Shown here in pieces: positions 36,066 through 44,886 of a DNA stretch of 64,000 bases. The notes under the pieces were generated by a model. It was not told the DNA's origin. It made no database searches and saw only the letters and a program-made list of their open reading frames with translations. This stretch comes from Bacillota bacterium (GTDB lineage: Bacteria > Bacillota > Dethiobacteria > DTU022): assembly GCA_029782095.1 (NCBI GenBank), contig JAKOVL010000043.1, forward strand, positions 1 to 64,000, written 5' to 3'. The position numbers were made by a program, and so were the translations under genes. Positions within the stretch are counted from its first letter, which is position 1. Every line of letters begins with the position of its first letter.

Positions 36066-37061
36066 GTGAAAGGGGGTATCCACATTAATCTCAGAGTATG
36101 GGCCGAGTTCATTACGCCAGAAGAACTGTGCCAACCAAAAGTGATCTCACTTCTAAGGCGCTACCGGGTTCAGCCCTGCCTCGCTGTGCCCTATGGCCGC
36201 CTCGGGGCTGGCTACGCCCGCTACCTGCACCAGTATGGCGAAGCGGGTTTGGAGCCGGCCCTGTGGCCGACGCTGCCCGACAACCTGGGCTACTGGCCCC
36301 ATGAAGGCAATGCGTCAGAATTTTCAGCCTATGTGCATGAAATTTTTCAGTGGGCCCGGAACGAAAAGGTAGAGGTGCCGTGGCTGGCCATTGACCTGGA
36401 AACACCCTATTATCAATGGCAGGAGATCAACCGCGCCCGGGGGATCAAAAAAATTAATAGCACCATAAAGCACTACCGGAACAACCGCAACCGGCACCGT
36501 TTTGCCGAAGCAGCCAAAATTTACAGTGCCCTGCAGCAATTCCTTCACGAACAGGGCTGCCGCACCCTGGTCCCGGTGCTGCCCCTTTTGGAGCTGGACC
36601 TGGTTAAGGGAGGCGTTAAGCTGCAGGACTACCTGGAAACCCCGGTGACCCCTGTCCAGTGGGATGTGATTTCGGTGATGCAATACAATTCCATGTTCAT
36701 CGGCTATTCCAGGGGGCTGATCAAGCCGGCGGACGCCCGCTGGCATCTCTACAGGCTCTGCCTCAATGTCCGCCGGGTCCTGGGCGAGCGGGCTTCCATC
36801 TCTATCGGGACCACCTCCACCGGCAAGCTGGGCAACGAACCATACTACTCCAGCCCCGCCGAGATGCTCCCCGACGTGGAAGCGGCGCTGGCCGCGGGGA
36901 TTACCGATATTGCCGTTTTCTGCCTGGAAGGGATCCTCAAAGCGCCGCAGCCCGAAGCCTGGTTTGAGATGATTTGCAGCGCCTCTCCGGTGAAGCCCCG
37001 CCGTTCCTGGAAGATGGACTTGACCCGCGCCGCGGCTCGCCTGGGTTATTTTTTAATCTAG
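36066..37061 (+). CDS. Hypothetical protein, possible TIM-barrel fold
   Basis: A 331-residue protein I do not recognise. It has no signal peptide or membrane segment. WLAIDLETPYYQW, DVISVMQYNSMFIGYSRG and ASISIGTTSTGKLG are spaced like strand-loop units of a TIM barrel, and acidic residues at DLE and near the C-terminal VFCLEG could be catalytic, as in glycoside-hydrolase-like families. This is inference only. GTG 36066 lies 6 bases after the fused ManC gene, so the two are probably co-transcribed and may share a role in polysaccharide metabolism. The last base of its TAG stop is the first base of the inverted-repeat element. Confidence 0.65.
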   Translation: MKGGIHINLRVWAEFITPEELCQPKVISLLRRYRVQPCLAVPYGRLGAGYARYLHQYGEAGLEPALWPTLPDNLGYWPHEGNASEFSAYVHEIFQWARNEKVEVPWLAIDLETPYYQWQEINRARGIKKINSTIKHYRNNRNRHRFAEAAKIYSALQQFLHEQGCRTLVPVLPLLELDLVKGGVKLQDYLETPVTPVQWDVISVMQYNSMFIGYSRGLIKPADARWHLYRLCLNVRRVLGERASISIGTTSTGKLGNEPYYSSPAEMLPDVEAALAAGITDIAVFCLEGILKAPQPEAWFEMICSASPVKPRRSWKMDLTRAAARLGYFLI

Positions 37062-37172
37062 GGACGGTTCTTGACTTGAATTAGAATTTACATCCCCGAT
37101 GGCATGATTGCGATCGGGCCCGGTATGTTTAACGCAAAGGTTGTGTTTAACAGTCAAGTCAAGAACCGTCCC
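37061..37172. mobile_element. MITE-like element with 18-base terminal inverted repeats
   Basis: GGGACGGTTCTTGACTTG at 37061-37078 is the exact reverse complement of 37155-37172. The 112-base element carries no gene. One-ended copies occur at 593 and, degenerate, at 3536. It resembles REP/MITE elements moved by transposases supplied in trans. I see no clear target duplication. Confidence 0.7.
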
Positions 37173-37262
37173 CCTTATAGGCATAACTCTCATGGTAATA
37201 GAGAAAATAAAATGAAACCTTTTTGCGGATAAAACAAGGATTACTTGAAAGGGGTTTTTACC

Positions 37263-39248
37263 ATGAGTGCTATGCCTACCGTGGAAAAAGAGAAGCGCAC
37301 GCAAGCGGGCTCAGCCAAGCGTTTTCAGCGCCTGCTTTCCCCTGGCAAGATCGGAAACATGGAGATACGCAACCGTATAGTCATGCCGCCCATGGGCACC
37401 AACTACGCCGACGACGAAGGCTTTGTCACCGAGCGCCTGGCCCGCTACTACGAAGCGCGGGCCGAAGGAGGCGCCGGCCTGATTATCGTTGAGGTGGCCG
37501 CCGTGGCCCCCGAAGGGAAGGCCATTGTCAACCAGATCGGCATCTGGGCGGACAAGTTTATTCCCGGCCTGCGCTACCTGGCCGGCAAGATTAAAAAACA
37601 CGGGGCCCGGGCGGCGATCCAGCTGCACCATGCCGGGCGCCAGACCACCCGGCGCAATACCGGCTACCAGCCCGTGGCGCCGTCGGCGCTGCCCTGCCCG
37701 GTCTGCCTTGATGCGCCCCGGGAGCTTTCCGTGGATGAGATCAAAGGGATTGTTGAGGCCTTCGGACATGCCGCCCGCCGGGCCCGCGAAGCCGGATTCG
37801 ATGCGGTGGAGCTGCACGGCACCCACGGCTACCTGATCAACCAGTTCCTCTCGCCGTACAGCAACAGGCGCACCGACGAGTACGGCGGCGACCGGGAAAG
37901 GCGGATGCGCTTTCCCCTGGAGGTGCTGCGGGCGGTGCGCCGCGCCGTGGGCGACGGTTTCCCGGTAATTTTCCGCATCAATGCCAATGAATACGTTGAA
38001 GGCGGCATTACCCCGGAAGAGGGGAAGGATTTTGCCCTGCGCCTGGATCGCGAAGGGGTGGAAGCGCTGCATGTTTCAGCCGGAGTCTACGGCTCGCCGG
38101 CGCCCATGGTGGCCACCATGTCCACCCCGGATACCCCCCTGGCGGATTATGCCGCGGCAATCAAGAAGGCCGCCTCTATCCCCATTATTACTGTGGGCAA
38201 ATTCCACGATCCCGAGCAGGGAGAGGCGGCCCTGGAGAGCGGCATGGCCGATTTTATCGCCATTGGCCGCGGCATGATTACTGATTCCCACTTTGCCAAA
38301 AAGGTGGAATTGGGGCAGATTGAAAACATCCGCAAGTGTATTCAATGCAACCAGAAATGCATTGATCCGCTGCTGACTTACGGCAAGCCGGTGAGCTGCA
38401 TTTATAATGCCCGGGTGGGGAAAGAGGTAGACTTTCCCTTTGAAAAGGCGCCGCGCAGTAAAAAGGTTGTTGTCGTGGGCGCCGGCCCGGCAGGCCTGGA
38501 AGCAGCCCGGGTGGCCCGGGAAAGGGGGCATCGCGTCATTCTCTTTGAGCGGGAAGGAGAGACGGGCGGCCAGGGCCGGCTGGCCATGGCTCCGCCGAAA
38601 AAGGACCGTTTCGGGGAAATCCTGCGCTACCTGCGGCATCGTACCGCGGCGCTGGGGGTGGAGTTCAGGTTGAACAGCAACGCCGATGTTGAAACGGTGC
38701 TTAAGGAAAAGCCCGATGCCGTGATCCTGGCCACCGGCGCGCGACCGCTTATCCCGGAGATACCGGGAATCAAGGAGCAAAAGGTTCCCACCGCCTGGGA
38801 GGTGCTGCAGGGCAAGGTGAAGCCCGGCAAACGGGTGGCCATTATCGGGGGAGGGCTGACCGGATGTGAAACGGCTGAATTCCTGGCGGAAAAGGGCCAC
38901 CAAGTGACAGTGCTGGAAATGGGGGCTGAACCGGCCCGCGACCAGAGCTTCAGCCTGCGCGGTGAACTGCTCTCGCGCCTGGAGCTGAATCCCAACGTGG
39001 AGATTAAAACCGGGGCGACGGTGACCGCGGTAAACGGCCGCACGATCAACTTCCGCAGCGGGGAAGGCGAGCAATCGCTGCAGGATGTGGACACTATAGT
39101 TCTGGCAGCAGGGGCCGTAGCCTGCAATCCCCTGGAGGGAGAGTTGAAGCAGCGCCTGGACGAGGTCTATGCCATAGGCGACTGCGACCGCCCCCGCAAC
39201 GCCGGCGAGGCCATTCACGAAGCGTTCAACGTGGCTTACCGGCTCTAG
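37263..39248 (+). CDS. Old-yellow-enzyme family NADH:flavin oxidoreductase (2,4-dienoyl-CoA reductase type)
   Basis: A 661-residue iron-sulfur flavoenzyme. Residues about 20-385 are an FMN-binding barrel (IRNRIVMPPMGTNYADDEG, QLHHAGRQT, LHGTHGYLINQFLSPYSNRRTDEYGG). A 4Fe-4S motif follows in CIQCNQKCIDPL with a later Cys at VSC. Residues about 395-661 bind FAD and NAD(P) (VVVGAGPAGLEAARVARERG, VAIIGGGLTGCETAEFLAEKG). Family members reduce enoyl-CoA, enoates or trimethylamine (dehydrogenase type). ATG 37263 follows GAAAGGGG by 8 bases. It lies alone after the small mobile element. The substrate is unknown; reduction of an activated double bond is likely. Confidence 0.88.
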   Translation: MSAMPTVEKEKRTQAGSAKRFQRLLSPGKIGNMEIRNRIVMPPMGTNYADDEGFVTERLARYYEARAEGGAGLIIVEVAAVAPEGKAIVNQIGIWADKFIPGLRYLAGKIKKHGARAAIQLHHAGRQTTRRNTGYQPVAPSALPCPVCLDAPRELSVDEIKGIVEAFGHAARRAREAGFDAVELHGTHGYLINQFLSPYSNRRTDEYGGDRERRMRFPLEVLRAVRRAVGDGFPVIFRINANEYVEGGITPEEGKDFALRLDREGVEALHVSAGVYGSPAPMVATMSTPDTPLADYAAAIKKAASIPIITVGKFHDPEQGEAALESGMADFIAIGRGMITDSHFAKKVELGQIENIRKCIQCNQKCIDPLLTYGKPVSCIYNARVGKEVDFPFEKAPRSKKVVVVGAGPAGLEAARVARERGHRVILFEREGETGGQGRLAMAPPKKDRFGEILRYLRHRTAALGVEFRLNSNADVETVLKEKPDAVILATGARPLIPEIPGIKEQKVPTAWEVLQGKVKPGKRVAIIGGGLTGCETAEFLAEKGHQVTVLEMGAEPARDQSFSLRGELLSRLELNPNVEIKTGATVTAVNGRTINFRSGEGEQSLQDVDTIVLAAGAVACNPLEGELKQRLDEVYAIGDCDRPRNAGEAIHEAFNVAYRL

Positions 39249-39274
39249 AAGAAAAGCTGCGGTGCCTTGCACCG

Positions 39275-39305
39275 GGGCTGCATGGAACCGCAGCCCAGTT
39301 TTTCC
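39275..39305 (+). terminator. Terminator after the oxidoreductase gene
   Basis: GGGCTGC pairs with GCAGCCC around ATGGAACC, followed by AGTTTTTCC. Confidence 0.68.
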
Positions 39306-39451
39306 ATAGCACAAGGGGCAGACCTGCCGGCGCAAGGCTGCCCCTTGGCTTTTGAGGCTGTTTTGCCTGCCGCATATGCGGGCTCCGCGAACTCTGCCCG
39401 GCCTGGTTCCTCTTCCAGCTTAGGAAAAGGGGGGCTGAACGGATCATTTGC

Positions 39452-39493
39452 CCCGGCGCCAGGTTGAGCACTCCGCTTCAACCTGAGCGCCGG
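39452..39493. repeat. Imperfect 15-base inverted repeat
   Basis: CCCGGCGC-C-AGGTTGA pairs with TCAACCT-GA-GCGCCGGG around about ten bases. It ends 18 bases before the -35 box of the ABC-F gene, so it may be a terminator remnant or an operator. Confidence 0.45.
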
Positions 39494-39511
39494 GCCGCAG
39501 CAGGCAGCATT

Positions 39512-39540
39512 TTGACGAAAAAAGGGACGGACAGTATAAT
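39512..39540 (+). promoter_or_regulatory. Sigma-A-type promoter of the ABC-F gene
   Basis: TTGACG, 17-base spacer, TATAAT. The next gene begins 29 bases after the -10 box. Confidence 0.78.
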
Positions 39541-39569
39541 GTAAAATAGCCGCAGACCGGAGAAAGAGA

Positions 39570-41522
39570 GTGTCCCTAGATATGTCCCAGTTGAGTTTAT
39601 GCGGAGTGAGCGTATCCTTCGGCGGCCAGCCCGTTCTAAAGAACCTCTCGCTGCAGCTGCACCCGGGAGAAAAGGCCGGTTTAATCGGGCCCAACGGCTC
39701 GGGCAAAACTACACTTTTGCGCATTATTTCCGGTGAGCTGGAGCCGGACAGCGGGACTGTTTCCCTGGCCCGGGGCACAACCGTTGGTTACCTGCCCCAG
39801 GAACTCAATTTTAACGCCGGGGGCACTTTGCGCGCCTACCTGGAGCAGGCGCTGCGCGAACTATTTTTGCTAAAAGAAGAGATGGCCCGGCTGGAACAGA
39901 AAATTGCCGCTTCTGCCGGGAAGAGAGATGGGGAGGAACTGGAAGCGCTCCTGCAAAAATACGGGCAGGCGTCGGCCCAATTTGAAGCCGCTGAGGGCTA
40001 CAGTGCCGCCAGCAGAATCCAGGCGGTGGCGCTGGGGCTTGGTTTTAAAGAAACCGATCTGGAGAGGGATTTGCATAAGTTCAGCGGCGGGGAGAAAACC
40101 AGAGCGCGGCTGGCGGCGCTGCTGCTGCAGCAGCCGGATCTGCTGCTGCTGGACGAGCCCACCAATTTTCTCGACCTGGAGGGAGTGGAATGGCTGGAGC
40201 GCTACCTGCGCGATTCAACCAGCTCCCTGGTGGTGGTCTCCCACGATCGCTATTTTATCGACAAGGTCGCCGGACGGATCTTTTCTTTGCAGGAGGGCTC
40301 AGTGAAAAGCTACCGGGGCAACTACAGCGCCTACCTGGTGCAGCGTGAGCAGGAGAGAGAAGCGGCAGAAAGGGCTTACCGGAAGCGGCAGGCCCTCCTT
40401 GAACGGGAAGAGAGGCTGATCCGGGAAGCAAAGATGGACGAGCGCTCCAAGCGGCAGGCCCGCAGCCGGCAGAAGCGCCTGGATAAGCTGGAAGCGGTGG
40501 AGCGCCCCGTGGAAAACCGGAGCTTCACCCCGGGCTTCGACTACAGCGGCCGCGGCAGCCGCCGCGTCATCCGCTTTGAGGGCGTCAGCAAATCTTATGG
40601 CCACAGGGTTCTGTTTAGCGATCTTTCTTTTGAGATAAACTGGGGCGACCGGGTTGCCCTGGTGGGACCCAACGGCGTCGGCAAGTCAACCTTGCTCAAG
40701 CTCATTGCCGCGGTGGAGAAGCCGGACAAAGGCCGGATCAGCCTGGGCCCAGCGGTCAATGTCACTTACTTTGCCCAGGAGCAGGATCAGCTTCACCCGG
40801 AGCATACGCTCCTCGACGCGATAATCGCTTCTTCGGACCTGGACATAAAGCAGGCCCGCAACCACCTCGGAGCTTACCTTTTTCAAGGCGATGCAGTCTA
40901 TAAAAAGGTTAAAGACCTAAGCGGCGGGGAAAAGTGCCGCCTGGCCTTAGCCCGCCTGGCTTTGAGCGAAGGTAATTGCCTGCTCATGGATGAACCGACC
41001 GGCCACCTTGATCTTCCTGCCATAGAAGAACTGGAGAAGGCCCTGCAAAATTACCCCGGCACGCTGATCATCGTCTCCCATGACCGTTTTTTTCTGCAGC
41101 ATCTGGTTAACCGGGTTATGGAGCTGAGCCAGGACGGTCTTCGTATGTTCAATGGCAGCTTTCAATATTACCTGGAGCAGCGGGAGAAGAGCGCCGCTTC
41201 GGCCGGGCCGTCCGGAAAGGTGGCAGACACCGGGGATGCGCTGAAGCAAAAGCGGCGCGAAGAGTACCGGCGGCGCCAGGAGCGCCGGCGCCTGGAGAGG
41301 CGCCTGCAAGAGGAGCAGGCCCGGCTGGAGGATAGCATTACCGCCGTGGAAGAAAACATAGCCCGACTGGAGAAGGCCCTGGCCAGCCCTGAGCATTACG
41401 GCGACTACAACAGCTTGCTTGAGCTGAGCAGCAGCCTGGAAGAAGAAAAGGAAAAGCTGGCTGCATATCTGGCCCGCTGGGAAGAAATCAGCCTGCAGCT
41501 GGAACAGGTTGCTGCGGAATAA
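39570..41522 (+). CDS. ABC-F family ATP-binding protein
   Basis: A 650-residue soluble protein with two ABC domains and no membrane part. ABC-F proteins act on the ribosome, for example in translation control or antibiotic protection. Domain 1 has GPNGSGKTT, FSGGEKTR and LLLDEPTNFLDL; domain 2 has GPNGVGKST, LSGGEKCR and LLMDEPTGHLDL. The charged linker between them (about 250-300) and a C-terminal coiled coil (about 555-645, RRRQERRRLERRLQEEQ) fit the Uup/YdiF kind. GTG 39570 has GGAG 7 bases upstream; ATG 39582 is an alternative start. It has its own promoter. Confidence 0.93.
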   Translation: MSLDMSQLSLCGVSVSFGGQPVLKNLSLQLHPGEKAGLIGPNGSGKTTLLRIISGELEPDSGTVSLARGTTVGYLPQELNFNAGGTLRAYLEQALRELFLLKEEMARLEQKIAASAGKRDGEELEALLQKYGQASAQFEAAEGYSAASRIQAVALGLGFKETDLERDLHKFSGGEKTRARLAALLLQQPDLLLLDEPTNFLDLEGVEWLERYLRDSTSSLVVVSHDRYFIDKVAGRIFSLQEGSVKSYRGNYSAYLVQREQEREAAERAYRKRQALLEREERLIREAKMDERSKRQARSRQKRLDKLEAVERPVENRSFTPGFDYSGRGSRRVIRFEGVSKSYGHRVLFSDLSFEINWGDRVALVGPNGVGKSTLLKLIAAVEKPDKGRISLGPAVNVTYFAQEQDQLHPEHTLLDAIIASSDLDIKQARNHLGAYLFQGDAVYKKVKDLSGGEKCRLALARLALSEGNCLLMDEPTGHLDLPAIEELEKALQNYPGTLIIVSHDRFFLQHLVNRVMELSQDGLRMFNGSFQYYLEQREKSAASAGPSGKVADTGDALKQKRREEYRRRQERRRLERRLQEEQARLEDSITAVEENIARLEKALASPEHYGDYNSLLELSSSLEEEKEKLAAYLARWEEISLQLEQVAAE

Positions 41523-41526
41523 CCCT

Positions 41527-41679
41527 TCAATGCATTTTCCCCCCAACAACTGCCTGGCCTCCTGCCTCCTTAACCCAGGGATAGCCGCCGCTCCCGGGGT
41601 AAGCGGCGCCTGCCGGCAGCTCTGCCCGTGAACCTTCCAACCTTCCCTTCTGAATGAAAACCTCCTGGTCAGTGTTCAC
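41527..41679 (-). CDS. Possible small protein (50 residues), doubtful
   Basis: On the minus strand, GTG 41679 is preceded by AAGGGGA at 8 bases and opens a 50-codon frame beginning with VNTDQEVFIQKGRLEG. No family is recognised, and it lies in otherwise empty sequence between two plus-strand transcription units. The ribosome-site-like sequence is the only support. Confidence 0.22.
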   Translation of the reverse strand: MNTDQEVFIQKGRLEGSRAELPAGAAYPGSGGYPWVKEAGGQAVVGGKMH

Positions 41680-41714
41680 TTTCAGATCCCCTTTCATTAG
41701 CGCCAAAAACAGCA

Positions 41715-41743
41715 TTGACAGATATCTAGCGAAAATATACAAT
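41715..41743 (+). promoter_or_regulatory. Sigma-A-type promoter of the FrhB-IorAB operon
   Basis: TTGACA (perfect), 17-base spacer, TACAAT. It gives a leader of about 120 bases before TTG 41873. Confidence 0.78.
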
Positions 41744-41872
41744 CAATTTAGACAATTCTAAGGTATTCATTTTTATCAGGCAAATATATATATATATACT
41801 GCCGACAGGTCGGCGCGCCCTGCAACGATGCCGTCTCCCATCCAGCTGGCAATAACACAAGGAGGAGATCCA

Positions 41873-42979
41873 TTGATTGAAGAAAAGCTGTGCAAAGGCC
41901 TGGAGCAGTTAAAGAGCGAGGTGATTGACCCGGGACGGTGCGTATCCTGCGGCGCCTGCGTGGACCTATGTCCCTACATTAAAGCCGTGGGAGACCGGGT
42001 GGCGGTAACGCATTCCTGCGGCCTTACCGATGGAAACTGCTATAGGGTCTGCCCCCGCACCTATACCGATTATGATCTGCTGAGCATGACTTTTTCCGGC
42101 AATAGGCCGGAGGCGGCCCTGGGAGCGTACCGCCGGCTCTACCATGCCCGGGCTTCCGAGTCCGCGTTCGGCAAAGCGGGGCAGTATGGCGGTGTGGCCA
42201 GCGTCCTGGCGGCGCTGCTGTTGCAGGAAGAAGAGTGTGATGCCGCCCTGGTCACCGGAAGCGACGGTTTTTACCCCCGCGCCCTCCTGGCCCGGACAAA
42301 AGAAGAGGTGCTGGCTGCAGCAGGTTCCAAGTACGGCGTCTGCCCGGGCCTCGCGGTGCTGAACCGCTCTTTGTCCCGGAGCAGGGAAAGGCTGGCCGCA
42401 GTGGGGCGGCCCTGCCAGGTAGTGGCCCTGCGCAAAATGCAGCTTTACAGCTCCGTTAAAAATCGCGACAGAGTTGGACCCCTCCTGGGGCTGCTCTGCT
42501 TCTGGGGCCTTGACTACAATTTTTACCGTTTCCTGAAAGAACGGGGAATTGCCAGGATCTTTAAGGCTGACATCCCCAAGGACGCAGGGCTCACCGTGGA
42601 AACTGACACCGGCCCGCTTGCCCTCACCCTGGAGCAAACCCGCGCCTTCATCAAGCCGGGCTGCTATTCCTGCGCTGATCCCACCGCGGAGCTGGCCGAT
42701 CTATCCATCGGCTCCACGGAGACGGATGCGGCCTGGTGCACCCTCATCGTGCGCACCGGGGCCGGTGAGGCCCTGGTGGAAAAGGCTGTTGCTGCAGGAA
42801 AGCTGCTGCTTAAAGAGTGCCCCGATGAAGCAGCCGGTGCCTTGCGCAAAGCGTCTTTAACCAAAAAGCGGCGGGTGCTGCAGGCGGAAGCGGAAGGGGA
42901 CGGACCGTCCGTTTACAGGGACTACCTTGTGCTGGCGGAAGAGATCCGGGCAAAAATCCTGGGGGAGGGAGAGCAATGA
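41873..42979 (+). CDS. F420 hydrogenase/dehydrogenase beta-subunit (FrhB)-like iron-sulfur protein
   Basis: A 368-residue protein of the FrhB family, which passes electrons between ferredoxin or flavin and a partner oxidoreductase. It begins with a ferredoxin-like part (CVSCGACVDLCPYIKAV at about residues 24-40, then CGLTDGNCYRVCP), followed by the FrhB N- and C-terminal domains (GQYGGVASVLAALL; GRPCQVVALRKMQ; KPGCYSCADPTAELADLSIG). TTG 41873 is chosen because AAGGAGGAG ends 5 bases upstream; ATG 41828 has no site. Its TGA overlaps the ATG of iorA. F420 itself is not implied: in bacteria these proteins often accompany ferredoxin enzymes. Confidence 0.85.
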   Translation: MIEEKLCKGLEQLKSEVIDPGRCVSCGACVDLCPYIKAVGDRVAVTHSCGLTDGNCYRVCPRTYTDYDLLSMTFSGNRPEAALGAYRRLYHARASESAFGKAGQYGGVASVLAALLLQEEECDAALVTGSDGFYPRALLARTKEEVLAAAGSKYGVCPGLAVLNRSLSRSRERLAAVGRPCQVVALRKMQLYSSVKNRDRVGPLLGLLCFWGLDYNFYRFLKERGIARIFKADIPKDAGLTVETDTGPLALTLEQTRAFIKPGCYSCADPTAELADLSIGSTETDAAWCTLIVRTGAGEALVEKAVAAGKLLLKECPDEAAGALRKASLTKKRRVLQAEAEGDGPSVYRDYLVLAEEIRAKILGEGEQ

Positions 42980-44886
42980 TCAAGGCCAACCAGCCCGGCA
43001 AGCGGGTGATCATGACCGGAAACGAGGCCCTGGCCCGGGGGGCCCTGGAAGCGGGGGTGGACTTCTGCACCTCCTATCCCGGGTCGCCCTGCGTCGAGGT
43101 GGCTGAATCCCTGTTTAAAGTGGCCGATGCGTGCGGCCTCTACGGGGAATGGTCGGTCAATGAAATGGTGGCCCTGGAAGCGGCCGCTGCTGCGTCTTTT
43201 GCCGGCCTGCGCGCCCTCTGCGTGATGAAGCAAAACGGCCTGGCCGTAACCGCCGATTTCCTGCTCAGCCTGAACCATCCCGGAACTGGCGGCGGCCTGG
43301 TAATCATCGTCGGCGACGATCCCGGCGCCCATTCCAGCATTAACGAAGTGGATTCGCGCCACCTGGCCCGCATGGCCGAGGTGCCGCTGCTGGAACCGGC
43401 CACTGTGGCCGAGGCGCGCGATCTCACCCGCTGGGCCTTTGAGCTGTCGGAGCAGATAGAAACCTATGTGATCATCCGCGTGACTACGCGCATCTGCCAT
43501 GCCCGCGGCAACCTGATTTTAAACGAACTGCCTCAAAAGGCGGAGCGGGAGGTAAAGGTAGAGCCGTGGGACCGCTACCTCTGCGTGGCGCCCATGCATG
43601 GCATGGTCCACAGTCGCATGGAGCAGGCCCGGAAACTGTTTGAGCAAGCCCCGTTCAATACATACAGCGGCCCGGAAGGCGCTGAAAGCGTGGTGGTCGC
43701 CTGCGGCCCGGCCGCCCTGTATGCCCGGGAGGCGCTGGAGCTGCTGGGACTGGAGCATGAAGTGGGGCTGCTGAAGCTGGGCACCACCTGGCCGCTGCCC
43801 CGGGAGACAGTCCTGCAAAAGCTGGAGGGGGCGCAGCGGATTATCTTTGCCGAGGAAACAGACCCCTTCCTGGAACAAAACATCACCTCCCTGCTGGCCC
43901 AGTACGGGGGCAAGGTCTATCGCTTCTACGGCCAGGCTTCCGGCCACATCAGCGGAGAAGCCGGTCCGGGGCTGGGCGAGCTGAACACTGATTTAGTGGC
44001 CGGCTGCCTGGCCAAAATATTTCAGCGGCCCGACCCGGTGACCGTGCCGCAGACAGGCCACCTGCGGGAGATTCTGCAGGCAAGCCTTCCTGAACGGGAG
44101 ATGGCCATGTGTCCGGGCTGCCCGCACCGGGCCTCCTTCTGGGCTTTAAAGACGGCCCTGGAGCTGGACGGCCGCCAGGGGTTTGTCCTCGGTGATATCG
44201 GCTGCTATACTCTTGGCGCTTCCCGGGCCGGCCACATGCTGCTGCGCAGCGTAATGTGCATGGGCAGCGGAATCGGCCTGGCCAACGGCTTCGGCCAGCT
44301 GCACCGCTTCGGCATGAACCAGCCCGTCTGCGCGGTGATGGGGGATTCGACTTTCTACCATGCCTGCCTGCCAGCGTTGATTAACGGCATTTATAACGGC
44401 GCCGATTTTCTCGCCGTAGTCCTGGATAATGAAGTTACCGCCATGACCGGCTTTCAACCCCATCCCGGGGTAGGGCTCACCGCTGCCGGGGAGCGAGTGC
44501 GTCCGCTGAAAATTGAGGATGTGGCCGCTGCCCTCGGCCTGAAGGCGGTGGTCGCCGATCCGCACCGGCTCGATGAAACGGTGGAAGTTCTCTTCAGCCT
44601 GCTGCAGAAGAAAGGGGTGCGTGTCCTGATTTTGCGCAAAGAATGCGCCCTCACCGCGGCCAAGAAAGAGCACAGACTCTACCGCGTCGACCCGGATCTC
44701 TGCGCCGGCGCCAGCTGCGGCTGTAATCATTTCTGCGGGCGAGTTTTCGGCTGCCCGGCCATTTCCACCGACAGCGGCGGCAAAGCGTTGATCAGCGATG
44801 TGCTCTGCACCGGCTGCGGCGCCTGCGCCGCCCTCTGCCCCAGGGGAGCCATCGTCGAAGCAGCTGCGACGGAGGTGAAGCCATGA
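42976..44886 (+). CDS. iorA: Indolepyruvate ferredoxin oxidoreductase alpha subunit-like protein
   Basis: A 636-residue thiamine-diphosphate enzyme subunit that oxidatively decarboxylates aryl or other 2-oxoacids to acyl-CoA with ferredoxin. It has the N-terminal pyrimidine-binding domain (GALEAGVDFCTSYPGSP, EWSVNEMVALEAA), a middle transketolase C-like domain, the TPP-binding GDIGCYTLGAS and GDSTFYHACLPALINGIYNGADF, and a C-terminal ferredoxin domain (CGCNHFCGRVFGCPAI, CTGCGACAALCPRGAI) for two 4Fe-4S clusters. Start and stop overlap both neighbours (ATGA). Length is normal. Aromatic 2-oxoacids are the usual substrate of the family. Confidence 0.92.
   Translation: MIKANQPGKRVIMTGNEALARGALEAGVDFCTSYPGSPCVEVAESLFKVADACGLYGEWSVNEMVALEAAAAASFAGLRALCVMKQNGLAVTADFLLSLNHPGTGGGLVIIVGDDPGAHSSINEVDSRHLARMAEVPLLEPATVAEARDLTRWAFELSEQIETYVIIRVTTRICHARGNLILNELPQKAEREVKVEPWDRYLCVAPMHGMVHSRMEQARKLFEQAPFNTYSGPEGAESVVVACGPAALYAREALELLGLEHEVGLLKLGTTWPLPRETVLQKLEGAQRIIFAEETDPFLEQNITSLLAQYGGKVYRFYGQASGHISGEAGPGLGELNTDLVAGCLAKIFQRPDPVTVPQTGHLREILQASLPEREMAMCPGCPHRASFWALKTALELDGRQGFVLGDIGCYTLGASRAGHMLLRSVMCMGSGIGLANGFGQLHRFGMNQPVCAVMGDSTFYHACLPALINGIYNGADFLAVVLDNEVTAMTGFQPHPGVGLTAAGERVRPLKIEDVAAALGLKAVVADPHRLDETVEVLFSLLQKKGVRVLILRKECALTAAKKEHRLYRVDPDLCAGASCGCNHFCGRVFGCPAISTDSGGKALISDVLCTGCGACAALCPRGAIVEAAATEVKP

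Larger units (their letters stand above)
39249..39569 (+). other. Intergenic region between oxidoreductase and ABC-F genes
   Basis: 321 bases without a gene. It contains a terminator (39275-39305), an inverted repeat (39452-39493) and a promoter (39512-39540), each listed separately. The remainder shows nothing I can support. Confidence 0.5.
41523..41872 (+). other. Intergenic region before the FrhB-IorAB operon
   Basis: 350 bases. It contains the promoter at 41715-41743, a TA-rich run (TATATATATATA near 41787-41798), a GCCGAC-AG-GTCGGC palindrome (41801-41814) in the leader that could be an operator, and a doubtful minus-strand small frame (41527-41679). Confidence 0.5.

Noticed and set aside
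38076-39335. 419-codon open frame on the minus strand opposite the old-yellow-enzyme gene
   Set aside because: It is a GC-driven shadow; the plus strand encodes clear flavoprotein motifs over the same bases.
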